A program made the position numbers and the translations under genes. DNA of 64,000 nt from positions 4,278,001 through 4,342,000 of the forward strand of contig OY760427.1 of the NCBI GenBank assembly GCA_963663495.1. Reading direction: 5' to 3'. Positions 27,948 through 37,724 of the stretch are shown here, piece after piece (position 1 is the stretch's first letter; every line of letters starts with the position of its first letter). The notes below the pieces were generated by a model. It had not been told where the DNA came from and did not search any database. It saw only the letters and a program-made list of their open reading frames with translations. This DNA is from G963663495 sp963663495. GTDB lineage: Bacteria > Bacteroidota > Rhodothermia > Rhodothermales > Bin80.

Positions 27948-30018
27948 GTATCCGTCCGGTGAAGTACATTATAACCGAGGGTATTTACTCTCTCAATTAG
28001 AGTAAGTTAGAGCGCGGTTCGAAGGTTTATAGGCTAGCGTCGGTTGGGTGTGCAGGAGTCAAGTACCTGACAGCGTATTCGCAGACCCGTACACGGATCT
28101 ATTCGGATGACCCGGGCGCGCCTGTTTAGGGGCTCCTATGCCGCTTTCTTGACGGTAGCTTGCTGCAAGTGCCGACTAGCTTTCCAATGATGGGGCAAGA
28201 GTTCAGCCATGCGGTCGGCAGGATGTGTCGGAAGACGGCGTAGTACGTCGGTAAGCCATTCAATCGGGTTTGTCGATTGCAACTTGCATGTGGCAAAAAG
28301 AGAGTACAGTACTGCGGACCGCTGCGCTGCCCCATGCGATCCCGCAAACAGATGGTTTTTTCGACCAAGCGCAATCGCTCGCATCTGGTTCTCGACCAGA
28401 TTGTTATCAATCTCAACCTTGCCGTCTTCCAGGTAACAAACCAGCTTCTCCCACCTGTTGAGCATGTACCCCACGGCTTCATCCCATCCCGCACTCGGCC
28501 GGTGCTCACGACTCTCCTCAAGCCATGGCTTCAACTTCTCCAGTACCGGCCGTGCCTCCTCCTGTCGTACCTCCACACGCCGAGCCGGACCAGCTCCCTC
28601 CTTACGCAACCCACGCTCTATCGCATACAACTGCCGGATTTCCTCCATTACACGGCGCACCTTCTTGGGCTCCTTTTTCCTGCATTCATAAAACTTGCGA
28701 CGCGCATGCGCCATACATCCAAACAGCGTTATCCCGCCCCGCGTACCAAACGCATCGTACACCACATACCCGTCGGTTTGCATCGCCCCTCTATATCCGC
28801 GCAAGAATTCCCACGGTCCAGCGCGCGCACGGCTCGGGCTGTAATCCATCATCACCACCTTCGCCCGCGGTGCCAAGTATACCCAAAGATAGCCGCGATG
28901 CGTCTTTCCTTCGCTTTTCTTCCCTTTCTTCTCCTTCCCTTCCTTCTTCGGCTTTTGCACCGGGAACGTTGTCTCATCCACCTGCAGATACCCGCTACGA
29001 AGCACCTCCTTACGCAACGCATCTCCTAACGGACCCAGATACGTCGCTACCTTCGCAATCCAATCCCCCATTGTAGCAGCCGATAGCTTCACGCCATGGC
29101 GCTGAAACTTCTTCCGCAGCCGGTATAGCGGCATATGATCCACATATTTGGCTACCGCCAAATACGCCAACAACCCCGGACCCGCCTTCCCCTTCGGTAT
29201 GACACGCTTCGGCAACGGCGCTATGACCACCCCCTTGCGAGGCTCCTTGCAGACAACGTACTTCGGCCGCACAATCCGTACTACCCTCGTGAAGCCCGGC
29301 ACATATTCCAGGTACTCCGTTACTTCCTCGCCGATGTACTTCATACCCGCGGTGCTGCCCTCCGGCTCAAGGCGGATCACCTCTCTGGGCAGATGGTCCG
29401 GAATCGGCCCACGCACCGGCTTGTTCTTCCCACGCCGCTTGCGCTTTACCGGGACATACTCCTCCTCCTCCTCCTCGGGCTCAACAGCTTCTGGTTCCTC
29501 TCCAGACAACTGGCCTTGCTGCGCATTGTCCGCCGGCGTGTAACGCTCACTCTTTTTGCCAGAGAGTAGGCGATGCGCTTGTTCCAACCTGTCTTCCAGA
29601 TGGCTAATCTTCGCAGCCATATCCGCGATGTTCTTGGATAGACGATCGGCTTTTTTCTCCAAGCGACGGACCTGCTTTCGCAGATCCTTGTTCTCAGCCT
29701 CTTGGTTTCTTAGCCTCTGAAAAAGGGCTTCACCGGCAGGAGAAGAGGGGGAGAAAGATACCTTGGGCCGCATAGTTCGTGTACATGTGCGTCCGCCACA
29801 ATGTTCCGGTTCTTCTCCCCAAAACCCATGTTTTTTGTCCCCAAAGACGCTGATTGCTGCCTGCATTCAGGCGCCAAGACGATAAGCTGCACACCACTCC
29901 GAAATTCCCAAGTCGGCACACCAAACCCGGCGTATAATCACCTTGCACTAAGCTCTACAAGCGGACTACGCAGACCAATGCTAAGCCCGCTTTACCATGT
30001 ACTTCACCGTACGGATAC
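27948..30018 (-). mobile_element. IS66-family element, copy 1 (intact, tnpC only)
   Basis: 2,071 bp. The ends are GTATCCGTCCGGTGAAGTAC and an inverted match differing at one base near the tip; the flanks are the 8-bp duplication CCCAAAAC (27940-27947 and 30019-30026), typical of IS66. It carries a single large transposase gene and no separate tnpA or tnpB, as in the ISBst12 subgroup. Copy 2 at 36195-41327 has the same length once its insertion is removed. Confidence 0.94.
28136..29773 (-). CDS. tnpC: IS66-family transposase (TnpC)
   Basis: About 545 residues from the ATG at 29773 (MRPKVSFSPSSP); an open frame extends to 29866. The N-terminus has a leucine-zipper coiled coil (LRKQVRRLEKKADRLSKNIA), then the zinc-finger-like/basic part (KRKRRGKNKPVRGPIPDHLP). 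The DDE domain follows: YLQVDETTFPV, QTDGYVVYD, and NNLVENQMRAIALGRKNHLF with the catalytic Glu. The C-terminal IS66 tail is LPHHW. The copy looks intact and could be active. Confidence 0.94.
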   Translation of the reverse strand: MRPKVSFSPSSPAGEALFQRLRNQEAENKDLRKQVRRLEKKADRLSKNIADMAAKISHLEDRLEQAHRLLSGKKSERYTPADNAQQGQLSGEEPEAVEPEEEEEEYVPVKRKRRGKNKPVRGPIPDHLPREVIRLEPEGSTAGMKYIGEEVTEYLEYVPGFTRVVRIVRPKYVVCKEPRKGVVIAPLPKRVIPKGKAGPGLLAYLAVAKYVDHMPLYRLRKKFQRHGVKLSAATMGDWIAKVATYLGPLGDALRKEVLRSGYLQVDETTFPVQKPKKEGKEKKGKKSEGKTHRGYLWVYLAPRAKVVMMDYSPSRARAGPWEFLRGYRGAMQTDGYVVYDAFGTRGGITLFGCMAHARRKFYECRKKEPKKVRRVMEEIRQLYAIERGLRKEGAGPARRVEVRQEEARPVLEKLKPWLEESREHRPSAGWDEAVGYMLNRWEKLVCYLEDGKVEIDNNLVENQMRAIALGRKNHLFAGSHGAAQRSAVLYSLFATCKLQSTNPIEWLTDVLRRLPTHPADRMAELLPHHWKASRHLQQATVKKAA

Positions 30019-30330
30019 CCCAAAACCGCCGAAAACGCGCCAACGAGGCCGTAAATCACGCGTACCGTGATCAGTCCTGCCAATAAGACTGCCTACTGCC
30101 GGAACAGGAGTTCGATCGTGGTACGATGCGTGCGGTATTGGATGATAGGATTGGCGCGTTTAGGTCGTTACCCCCGCGTGGAAGGTTAGCATACCTGCAG
30201 ATGGTGTGCTTGAAGCCGCTACCGCGGTGTCAGCGCGTGCAAAAAAGGCTCATATAGGCTGTTCAGTAAGGAGAAACGCGCCTGAATCTGCCTGCAACAC
30301 GGCAACGACACCGTAAATCACGCGGCAGAT

Positions 30331-31102
30331 ACTTGCGGGCTTGATAACCGCTGCGAAAGTTCATAATTCTTTGATCAGAACTACAATCAGGGGTTTCAGG
30401 ATGAGCGCAGAATCTGTACATTATAGCCGCTCCAGCCGGCACCGACCGGATTTTCAGCCAACAAGGAATGGCACGCCGCCTGTTGGAGGCCGAGGAATAG
30501 ACATATGGCTATGCCGATGGCCAACCGAAGTGAAGATTGATTCCTAGCGTGTCCACGGTCCGCAGTTGAGTAATGATTATTGGGCGGATTTGGGGTATGG
30601 GAAGAGTGGGTAGCACCAATAAAGAGTCGGATAATGGTACGTAGATGGGACTGTAATTCCGTCCTGCTTACAGGTAGTGTCTGGATTCACCGCACCTGAG
30701 ACTGCCAAATCTTTGGTGGTCAGCAGACGGAAGAGATGGACCAGCGCCTGAGTTGATCACCAGTGGGCATTGCTGCGTGCTGTGGTCGGCTACTATTGTG
30801 GGCGGTGCAGGCCGGGGGTGGAGTTTTCTCTCTGGGTGAGCGATGGATTTGATGCGATTCGAGCGCAACGTTTCCCACGTTGCTCTAATGAAGGGATACT
30901 CATTGTCTACGTTTCCGTAAAGAAAACCAACGGCGGCATTTTTTCTTTAGAGCGTAAATTGTCAGGGTTAAGAAAATATATTTTCCTTGGCTCGCAGGTA
31001 AGGAAAGCAAAGGCCTTGAATTTTTTCTCCCGTCGAGGTACGGTAGACTCTGATCGGTGAGAAGTGTCAAGCCAAAACATCGTTGAGGCAAAATCCAGTG
31101 TA
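30331..31102. other. Non-coding stretch upstream of the Fic locus
   Basis: No supported gene. From about 30705 on it is the first unit of the tandem duplication that contains the Fic upstream region. Between 30331 and 30700 I see no structure or similarity. Confidence 0.5.
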
Positions 31103-31890
31103 GCACGATACTCCAAGGTAACTTAGTAGAGACGGTTGGGGGCGGAGAGATCGTCCGTGCTTTTGTGCCCAATGCTCTTCCTCCCGCGCCGGATAAAGAC
31201 TTCACGAGGGAACTCTCACAGCCACTGGAACGCGGTAAGCATGCAGTTGGGCGACTTGATACGGTAATACCTGACTTCGATGGATGGTTTGCGGTAATGG
31301 GAGAATTCGTGGCTTATGAACCTGACAAACTTGAGATGTCCGGTGGGAGGGAGGTTCCAGCGCCGGGAATGGACCGTCGACCGGTTCTGCAGAGTACTTT
31401 AGCCGAGTACTACTGTGGCGCTATGCGGGATAAGGATGGAGCATTTTTCTTATGGTGAGCAGCGGATCTGATGCGATCCGAGCGCAACCTTTCCCGCGTG
31501 GCTCCAATGAAGGGATACTCGTGGTCTGTTCCATTAACGAAAATAAAGCCAATAATATTTCTTTAAGACGCACATTGTCGAAGTTAAGGAAAGTATATTT
31601 TCTTAGCTCGTAGGTAAGGAAAATATAGGCCTTGATTTTTTCCTTCCACCGAGGCAAACTACACTCTAATCGGTGAGCGGCACCAAATCAAAACTTCATG
31701 GAGGTAGAATCCAGTGCGGCGTGATATTCCAGGCACCTATGTAGCGACGGTAGGGGGCGGGGAGTCCGTCCGCGCTTTTGTGCCCAATGCTCTTCCTCCC
31801 GTACCGGACATAGACTTCACGGGGAGCCTCCAACGGCCATTGGAACGCGCTGCGCTTGCAGTTGGGCGACTTGATACAGTAAATGAACTA
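30705..31890. repeat. Tandem duplication of the fic upstream region and 5' end
   Basis: Unit 1 (about 30705-31290) and unit 2 (about 31330-31890) align throughout, best from GATTTGATGCGATTCGAGCG (30848) / GATCTGATGCGATCCGAGCG (31465) to the first ~50 codons of fic. Unit 2 leads into the intact fic gene. Unit 1 diverges after GRLDTV. Both units contain an AT-rich stretch (TAAGGAAAGTATATTTTC-like), probably the promoter region, so the duplication may also have duplicated the control region. Confidence 0.8.
31103..31290 (+). pseudogene. Duplicated 5' fragment of fic
   Basis: The frame reads TVGGGEIVRAFVPNALPPAP then DKDFTRELSQPLERGKHAVG and RLDTV, matching residues about 12-55 of the Fic protein at 31714-32883. 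It has no good start (stops lie just upstream) and homology ends at about 31270. It is the coding part of duplication unit 1. Confidence 0.8.
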
Positions 31891-32883
31891 CTTCCTGATC
31901 CAAGTTTATTTGTTTACAGTTACGTGCGCAAAGAGGCGGTCCTATCGTCACAAATTGAGGGTACTCAGTCTTCGATTTCTGACCTGCTGATCTATGAAGC
32001 GGGTGGGAAGCCCGAATCTGACAGCAGCGATGTCCTGGAAGTATCGAATGCAGTGGCAGCGATGTACCACGGAATCGAGCGGCTGCGTGGAGGCTTTCCT
32101 GTCTCAAATCGCCTCATTCGGGAGATGCATGCCAAGTTAATGGCAAGCGATCGGGGGAGTACAATGGCACCAGGCGAGTTTCGGAGATCCCAAAACTGGA
32201 TAGGTGGATCGCGCCCTGGAAACGCCCAATTTATTCCGCCACCCCCAGATCTGGTACAGGATTGCATGGCTGATCTGGAGCGGTTTATCCATGCGGAGGG
32301 GGATGAGATCCCTGCGCTTGTGAAGGCGGGGCTCGCACATGTCCAATTCGAAACCATTCACCCCTTTCTCGACGGGAATGGACGAGTGGGCCGACTGCTA
32401 ATCACTCTCATGTTATGCAATGAAGGGATGCTGAGGGAGCCGGTCTTATATCTCAGTCTATTTTTCAAGCGTAATCGGAGCATTTATTACCGGCTTCTCA
32501 ATCTTATGCGGCATACCGGTGACTGGGAATCATGGCTGGCGTTTTTCTTGGAGGGCGTTCGTGAGGTAGCAGACGAGGCCGTTAACTCGGCCAAGTTTAT
32601 TCGCAATGTGATCGAGGAGGATAGATTGCGCATTCGCGGTTTACGGGGGCGTGCTGGATCGGCGCTTCGGGTTTATCAATCCTTATTGACGCGTCCTGTA
32701 TGTGGCATAGGGTACCTCTCGGAATCTACCGGCTTGACGAGTCCGACTGTGGCAGCAGCGCTTCGTGCATTTGAGGAGTACGGAATCGTACGTGAGGTCA
32801 CCGGACGCCAGCGAGGCAAGATTTTTGCCCACCATCGTTACCTCACGGCGGTGCTGGAGGGAACGAAAGATCCGCCCGGATAG
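31714..32883 (+). CDS. Fic/DOC family protein (AMP-transferase type)
   Basis: A 389-residue class II Fic protein. The N-terminal Fic_N region contains the inhibitory-helix motif SSQIEG ([S/T]xxxE[G/N], about 76-81). The catalytic loop HPFLDGNGRVGR is at about 216-227. The C-terminal ~90 residues form a winged-helix segment (YLSESTGLTSPTVAAALRAF, EEYGIVREV). By family knowledge it transfers AMP to a target and is held off by its own helix; the target is unknown. The start is GTG at 31714 with GGAGGT 8 bases upstream. Confidence 0.93.
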   Translation: MRRDIPGTYVATVGGGESVRAFVPNALPPVPDIDFTGSLQRPLERAALAVGRLDTVNELLPDPSLFVYSYVRKEAVLSSQIEGTQSSISDLLIYEAGGKPESDSSDVLEVSNAVAAMYHGIERLRGGFPVSNRLIREMHAKLMASDRGSTMAPGEFRRSQNWIGGSRPGNAQFIPPPPDLVQDCMADLERFIHAEGDEIPALVKAGLAHVQFETIHPFLDGNGRVGRLLITLMLCNEGMLREPVLYLSLFFKRNRSIYYRLLNLMRHTGDWESWLAFFLEGVREVADEAVNSAKFIRNVIEEDRLRIRGLRGRAGSALRVYQSLLTRPVCGIGYLSESTGLTSPTVAAALRAFEEYGIVREVTGRQRGKIFAHHRYLTAVLEGTKDPPG

Positions 32884-33376
32884 GGTGACGCATCGCACCC
32901 AGTACCTAGTTGATCGTTCAGATTGCACGGAAACCGATCCACGATCAACCGCAACACACTTACTCGCCGAAGCGCTGACTCAGTTGCATAGGTGCCGGTG
33001 ACCATGGCTCTCCAAAGGCATCTTACAACCGTGCCCGCAATGGGCAATAATACTCATTAGTATCCAATGCGTTAACTGCGAAATGCCGAGGAGTTGCAAA
33101 TGTAGCTACTAGTTGGTGTTTGCCAGAAAAGTATGGTCTTGCGAGCGACTCTTGGCTGAGTGGGGGGCTGGAATTCGAATTGGGGATCGGAATGACAAGT
33201 CAGCAAGGATTTTTCGACGGTAACGGTGCCGACTTTGTCCGCTCACGCCGGCAATCCTAGGGTTTTGACGTTGATCAGACGTGTTTTTGTCGTCCATCAG
33301 CGAGGCATGAACATACGTTGGCCTCTCGCCCTTGCAGGCTACCTTGATTCTGTGCTGAAGACGCTCGCGCGAGTAC

Positions 33377-34801
33377 CTACGCCGCGCGCTTGCGGGCCTG
33401 CTCGCACCGCCTTCGTCGCTCCTCGCTCCGCTTCACTATCTGTCCGATACGGTGCACATTTGCCGCTACCACTACCAGCGCCACCGTTCGAACAAAGCCT
33501 TCCTTGCCACGGGTCCGTATCAAACCCAGGCCCCGATGATTCAAATTGTTGATCGCCGACTCCACTGCCGGATGCTGACGACGACCCTCCACAAACTTCG
33601 GATCGGATTCCCTCTCCTTGTCCGCTTTGCTCAACTTACCCCTCTTCGGCATGATCACCGTGTCCAACACCGGCTCCAGCGCCTTACGGTTCTTTACCGA
33701 TGAGTACCCCTTATCCATGCTGCACGATGTGATCGCCGGATACCGATCCTTCGCTTCCTTCATAAACCCCACAATCATATCCGAATCCACCCCTTCGTGC
33801 AGTATCTGATGCCACAATATCAACTGATGCTGATCCTCCAGCACGCATACCGGCAGACCCAACTCCGCAATCACCCCCGCCTTCCCCTTGGTGATCCAAC
33901 GAGTATGCGGCTCATGTATCGAAAATACCTTCTCATCATGCGGAATCACCTCCCCCTTCAATAGACGCCTATCTACTTGATCTATCTGCCTTTGTGCATC
34001 TGCCAAGTACCGCAACACCTCCTCAAGATCCGCGTCTTTCTCCTTCAACACGCTGACACTGCTCTCCGCACGCTCAATCAGAACACGACACATCTTCACA
34101 TACTTTCTCACCTTCGACTCATCACGCCACTGACGGTGCGTACGCACCCGGTTGAAGGCCTTCTTCAAGGTACGACTCCAGTACACAGCCTTGCGCCAGC
34201 CCGCAAGGCTGTGCGCCTCACATGCGCAATGCAACTCCCGAATCAGGCACCGCATCGATTCCCACAACAAACGAACATCCGTAGGCCACTCCACATTCGC
34301 TTTGGCCACCGCCGAATCAACCCGGCCAAGAAGCGGCTCCTCTGGCTCCTGTTCTACCAATCGGTGACCGCAAGCCACCACCGCATCGTTGATCTGCTTC
34401 AGGATGTCCGCTGTTAGCAGGCTCACGTTATCAATAACGGTCTGCAGCTGATAGACAGGCTCGTCCCAGAAATTCGTATGCCCCAGCATCTGGCGCACCT
34501 CCAAATGATTGGCGGCCAGGCTCCTCAAACGATCAAAGTCGCAGTTGAGGGCCTGCTTCAATACCCCCAAGACAAAGACGCGCCAAAGTGCCATCCCCGG
34601 ACGACCACGCTGCAAATCAATATTCGGAAGCAACTGCGTCTCCAGGATCTCAAAGATCTTCTGCCGAGCCGTTGGGTCGCAATACAGGTGCTGCAGACCT
34701 TTTAGCACTGCCGGTATATCGTCCCGGTCTTTGGGGTGGAAGGTCATCTCTTCAATGGGGACCTGCCCGAGCTTAAACTGTGTATCCTCTACAATCCGCA
34801 T
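33377..34801 (-). CDS. ISNCY-family transposase
   Basis: About 474 residues from the ATG at 34801 (MRIVEDTQFKLGQV); an open frame continues to 34831. The N-terminal half carries FHPKDRDDIPAVLKGLQHLY and RGRPGMALWRVFVLGVLKQA, typical of the ISNCY (ISDol1-like) group. The DDE part includes GRVDSAVAKANVEWPTDV, CSMDKGYSS and HPAVESAINNLNHRGL. The C-terminus is highly basic (SEERRRRCEQARKR). No break was seen. Confidence 0.87.
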   Translation of the reverse strand: MRIVEDTQFKLGQVPIEEMTFHPKDRDDIPAVLKGLQHLYCDPTARQKIFEILETQLLPNIDLQRGRPGMALWRVFVLGVLKQALNCDFDRLRSLAANHLEVRQMLGHTNFWDEPVYQLQTVIDNVSLLTADILKQINDAVVACGHRLVEQEPEEPLLGRVDSAVAKANVEWPTDVRLLWESMRCLIRELHCACEAHSLAGWRKAVYWSRTLKKAFNRVRTHRQWRDESKVRKYVKMCRVLIERAESSVSVLKEKDADLEEVLRYLADAQRQIDQVDRRLLKGEVIPHDEKVFSIHEPHTRWITKGKAGVIAELGLPVCVLEDQHQLILWHQILHEGVDSDMIVGFMKEAKDRYPAITSCSMDKGYSSVKNRKALEPVLDTVIMPKRGKLSKADKERESDPKFVEGRRQHPAVESAINNLNHRGLGLIRTRGKEGFVRTVALVVVAANVHRIGQIVKRSEERRRRCEQARKRAA

Positions 34802-34938
34802 GGTATTAATCGTATGAATAATCGGCCACAAGGGGCCTTATATCGATGAAAACGCCCGAAACAGAAGGATTTGGCCAAACATTCGTTAGAGACACGCTGG
34901 CTGAATAATCTGCAATGTGCAAATACGGTATGGCTCAT

Positions 34939-34971
34939 ATCCATCTGTAACCGTAACGCTTACAGATGGAT
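34939..34971. terminator. Perfect 12-bp hairpin inside the ISNCY-type element
   Basis: ATCCATCTGTAA (34939-34950) and its exact complement (34960-34971) enclose 9 bases. It lies between the element's right end and the transposase start. Many insertion sequences place such a structure there to stop transcripts from outside entering the transposase gene. That role is inferred; no T-run is present. Confidence 0.5.
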
Positions 34972-35055
34972 AGAACTAGTATCAAACGGCCTTGTTTCGC
35001 CGTTTTTCAGCCCTCCTACCTTTTTCTGGCAAACACTAGTTGCTACAATACCCGC

Positions 35056-35349
35056 ATGAGATCCGTGGGAATAATAGCTTTGAATAGTCAGCTAAGCGAG
35101 TACGTCAGGCTGGCCGCATCTGGCGAGACGATTCTAGTAACGGATCGGGACCGGGTTGTGGCAGAGCTAGGGCCACTAAGGGAAACCCGGAGTCCAGTGC
35201 TAGCCGATGCATTCTTGGCTGAAGCTGTACGGTCCGGCGTATTGACGCCCCCAACATTGTCTGGATCGGGGCCGCCCCCGAAACCACCGCCAATTGCAAC
35301 ACTGGATGAGATTATGGCAGATCTTGACGAGAGCCGGCGTGATCGGTGA
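35056..35349 (+). CDS. Phd/YefM-type antitoxin
   Basis: 97 residues: MRSVGIIALNSQLSEYVRLA then ASGETILVTDRDRVVAELGP, the fold of the Phd/YefM antitoxin family, followed by a Pro-rich linker and an acidic C-terminal helix (LDEIMADLDESRRD) that would bind the toxin. Its TGA overlaps the GTG of the PIN-domain toxin gene (GTGA). The promoter region was displaced by the ISNCY-type insertion 13 bases upstream. The partner toxin gene is broken, so the antitoxin may be an orphan. Confidence 0.85.
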   Translation: MRSVGIIALNSQLSEYVRLAASGETILVTDRDRVVAELGPLRETRSPVLADAFLAEAVRSGVLTPPTLSGSGPPPKPPPIATLDEIMADLDESRRDR

Positions 35350-35459
35350 TTTACGTTGATTCGTCTGTGGCATTGGCTCATATTTTTTCTGAGGACCGAC
35401 AGCCACCGGTCTCGTAATGGGATGAGTTTCTGATATCCAGCAGACTGTTGGAAATTGTA
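35346..35459 (+). pseudogene. 5' part of a VapC-type PIN toxin gene
   Basis: From GTG at 35346 the frame reads VIYVDSSVALAHIFSEDRQP (first PIN Asp) and stops at TAA 35415-35417, then continues in frame as WDEFLISSRLLEI. TAA likely replaces a Leu codon (TTA), since SLWDE..ISSRLLEYE is usual. After about 35459 PIN similarity is lost. The C-terminal half of a PIN protein is at 41511-41723, about 6 kb downstream, past a cargo gene and the IS66 copy 2 nest. Confidence 0.82.
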
Positions 35460-35581
35460 ACAGAAAAAAGGGCGAAATAGATCAATCAACGTTTCACTTT
35501 TACGGAAACCTCCATATTTTTTGTGGTACACTTGAATTGAGCGGTGAACAGCTAACAACCGCGAACAAAGGAGATGAATCA

Positions 35582-36136
35582 ATGGATATTATAGTTATCA
35601 TTGCATCGGTTTCATCAGCTGTATTTGTAGGTGTTTCGGCTCTTGCCACTTACCGTATGTGGCGCATTAATAGCCGATCCCAAAGTGAAGAAGATTGGAA
35701 GTGGAAGGGACGAGTTGATACTCTTTTAGAAAGAATTGGGGGAGATTTAGAAAGAATTGGGAAAGAGCTTGCCGAACTACGTCAGATTGTATTTACTCGC
35801 TTTGGCATTCCTCTGGTCTTTTCCAAAAATCCACTTCAACTTACCGAGCATGGAAAAACTGTATCAGAAGAGATTACAGCGCGAGCATGGGTTGAGAGGG
35901 TAGCAGGTGCTCTCAATGAGGAGGTTGAAGGCAAGGATGCTTATGAAATCCAAGATTTCTGTTTCAAGTACGTAGAAAATACTGATCAGTATAACGACGA
36001 AGAGCGTCAAGCAATCCGGGACACTGCCTACAAACGAGGGATAAAGGCTGAAGATGTTCTCCAAGTCCTCGCTATCGAACTTCGAGATAAATTACTGAAG
36101 TATACGGGCCTAGAAACTCCCGGAGGAAATTCCTAA
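35582..36136 (+). CDS. Hypothetical membrane-anchored coiled-coil protein
   Basis: 184 residues from the ATG at 35582, chosen because AAGGAG lies 7 bases upstream; an open frame reaches 35537. An N-terminal membrane segment (IIVIIASVSSAVFVGVSALA) is followed by a basic stretch, a coiled coil (WKGRVDTLLERIGGDLERIG KELAELRQ, about 38-66) and a soluble C-terminal domain (about 80-175) rich in charged residues. The base composition is visibly more AT-rich than in neighbouring genes, which suggests horizontal transfer. It sits between the two halves of a broken vapC. I do not recognise the family. Confidence 0.72.
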   Translation: MDIIVIIASVSSAVFVGVSALATYRMWRINSRSQSEEDWKWKGRVDTLLERIGGDLERIGKELAELRQIVFTRFGIPLVFSKNPLQLTEHGKTVSEEITARAWVERVAGALNEEVEGKDAYEIQDFCFKYVENTDQYNDEERQAIRDTAYKRGIKAEDVLQVLAIELRDKLLKYTGLETPGGNS

Positions 36137-37486
36137 AATATTGCAAACTCCGAGATAAGCAGCATGGAATCTGCAAAGTTCGTATGACCTAAAGGTATCC
36201 GTCCGGTGAAGTACATTATAACCGAGGGTATTTACTCTCTCAATTAGAGTAAGTTAGGGCGCGGTTCGAAGGTTTATAGGCTAGCGTCGGTTGGGTGTGC
36301 AGGAGTTAAGTACCTAACAGCGTATTCGCAGACCCGTACACGGATCTAGTCGGATGACCCGGGCGCGCCTGTTTAGGGGCTCCTATGCCGCTTTCTTGAC
36401 GGTAGCTTGCTGCAAGTCCCGACTAGCTTTCCAATGATGGGGCAAGAGTTCAGCCATGCGGTCGGCAGGATGTGTCGGAAGACGGCGTAGTACGTCGGTA
36501 AGCCATTCAATCGGGTTTGTCGATTGCAACTTGCATGTGGCAAAAAGAGAGTACAGTACTGCGGACCGCTGCGCTGCCGCATGCGATCCCGCAAACAGAT
36601 GGTTTTTTCGACCAAGCGCAATCGCTCGCATCTGGTTCTCGACCAGATTGTTATCAATCTCAACCTTGCCGTCTTCCAGGTAACAAACCAGCTTCTCCCA
36701 CCTGTTGAGCATGTACCCCACGGCTTCATCCCATCCCGCACTCGGCCGGTGCTCACGACTCTCCTCAAGCCATGGCTTCAACTTCTCCAGTACCGGCCGT
36801 GCCTCCTCCTGTCGTACCTCCACACGCCGAGCCGGACCAGCTCCCTCCTTACGCAACCCACGCTCTATCGCATACAACTGCCGGATTTCCTCCATTACAT
36901 GGCGCACCTTCTTGGGCTCCTTTTTCCTGCAGTCATAAAACTTGCGACGCGCATGCGCCATACATCCAAACAGCGTTATCCCGCCCCGCGTACCAAACGC
37001 ATCGTACACCACATACCCGTCGGTTTGCATCGCCCCTCTATATCCGCGCAAGAATTCCCACGGTCCAGCGCGCGCACGGCTCGGGCTGTAATCCATCATC
37101 ACCACCTTCGCCCGCGGTGCCAGGTATACCCAAAGATAGCCGCGATGCGTCTTTCCTTCGTTTTTCTTCCCTTTCTTCTCCTCCCCTTCCTTCTTCGGCT
37201 TTTGCACCGGGAACGTTGTCTCATCCACCTGCAGATACCCGCTACGAAGCACCTCCTTACGCAACGCATCTCCTAACGGACCCAGATACGTCGCTACCTT
37301 CGCAATCCAATCCCCCATTGTAGCAGCCGATAGCTTCACGCCATGGCGCTGAAACTTCTTCCGCAGCCGGTATAGCGGCATATGATCGACATATTTGGCT
37401 ACCGCCAAATATGCCAACAACCCCGGACCCGCCTTCCCCTTCGGTATGACACGCTTCGGCAACGGCGCTATGACCACCCCCTTGCG

Positions 37487-37665
37487 CTGCCCTTCCCCCA
37501 TAAATCATCCATCACGGTTCGATTGTTCGTCAGTTCTGGTCAACTCTCGCTGGCATGGCTGTCGGAATATCTCGGGTATTTCGACCTGACAGGTATGGTG
37601 TGTGACTTGAGGTGAATAATGCCGTCCTCTCGTGCGGATACGCGATCTCTTCCTGCGCCGCTTCC
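37487..37665. repeat. 179-bp terminal inverted repeat of copy B, left
   Basis: It is inverted relative to 40362-40540, with about ten mismatches by eye, mostly near the tip. The same repeat bounds copy A. It ends just before the transposase promoter, so the repeats themselves do not include the transposase start. Confidence 0.9.
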
Positions 37666-37690
37666 ACTGCCATCCTACCACTTCATGTAT

Positions 37691-37719
37691 TTGACATTTT
37701 GCTACTTGTTTTTTATGTT
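37691..37719 (+). promoter_or_regulatory. Probable transposase promoter of the Tn5/DruA element
   Basis: TTGACA (37691-37696), 17 bases, TATGTT (37714-37719), 5 bases before the ATG at 37725. Copy A has TTGACT, 17 bases and TATGTT at the same place. The very short leader would leave little or no room for a ribosome-binding site, so translation may be leaderless or the start may be slightly downstream. Confidence 0.55.
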
Positions 37720-37724
37720 GTGGC

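Larger units (their letters stand above)
26838..30330. repeat. Diverged tandem duplication of the IS256 3' flank, interrupted by IS66
   Basis: Unit 1 (about 26838-27590) and unit 2 (about 27610-27947 continued at 30027-30330) are 75-85% similar by eye. Shared blocks include GTGCGATAATGGG, TAGCGCTATAGAGGCG, AAGCCGTATCGGAG, CGCCAACGAGGC and CTCATATAGGCTGTTCAGTA. Unit 1 starts inside the 3' end of the IS256-type transposase, so that end and its flank were duplicated and then decayed. IS66 copy 1 inserted into unit 2. No gene is supported in the non-IS part. Confidence 0.7.
33116..35036 (-). mobile_element. ISNCY-type insertion sequence
   Basis: 1,921 bp. The ends are GTGTTTGCCAGAAAA (33116-33130) and its complement (ending 35036), with the 6-bp duplication TAGTTG on each side (33110-33115, 35037-35042). 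It carries one transposase gene on the minus strand and a perfect hairpin near its right end. It inserted 13 bases before the antitoxin start codon, so it separates the toxin-antitoxin genes from their original promoter. Confidence 0.88.

Noticed and set aside
28277..29569. Long plus-strand frames opposite the IS66 transposase
   Set aside because: Antisense shadows; the minus-strand frame carries all transposase motifs and the same shadows recur in copy 2.
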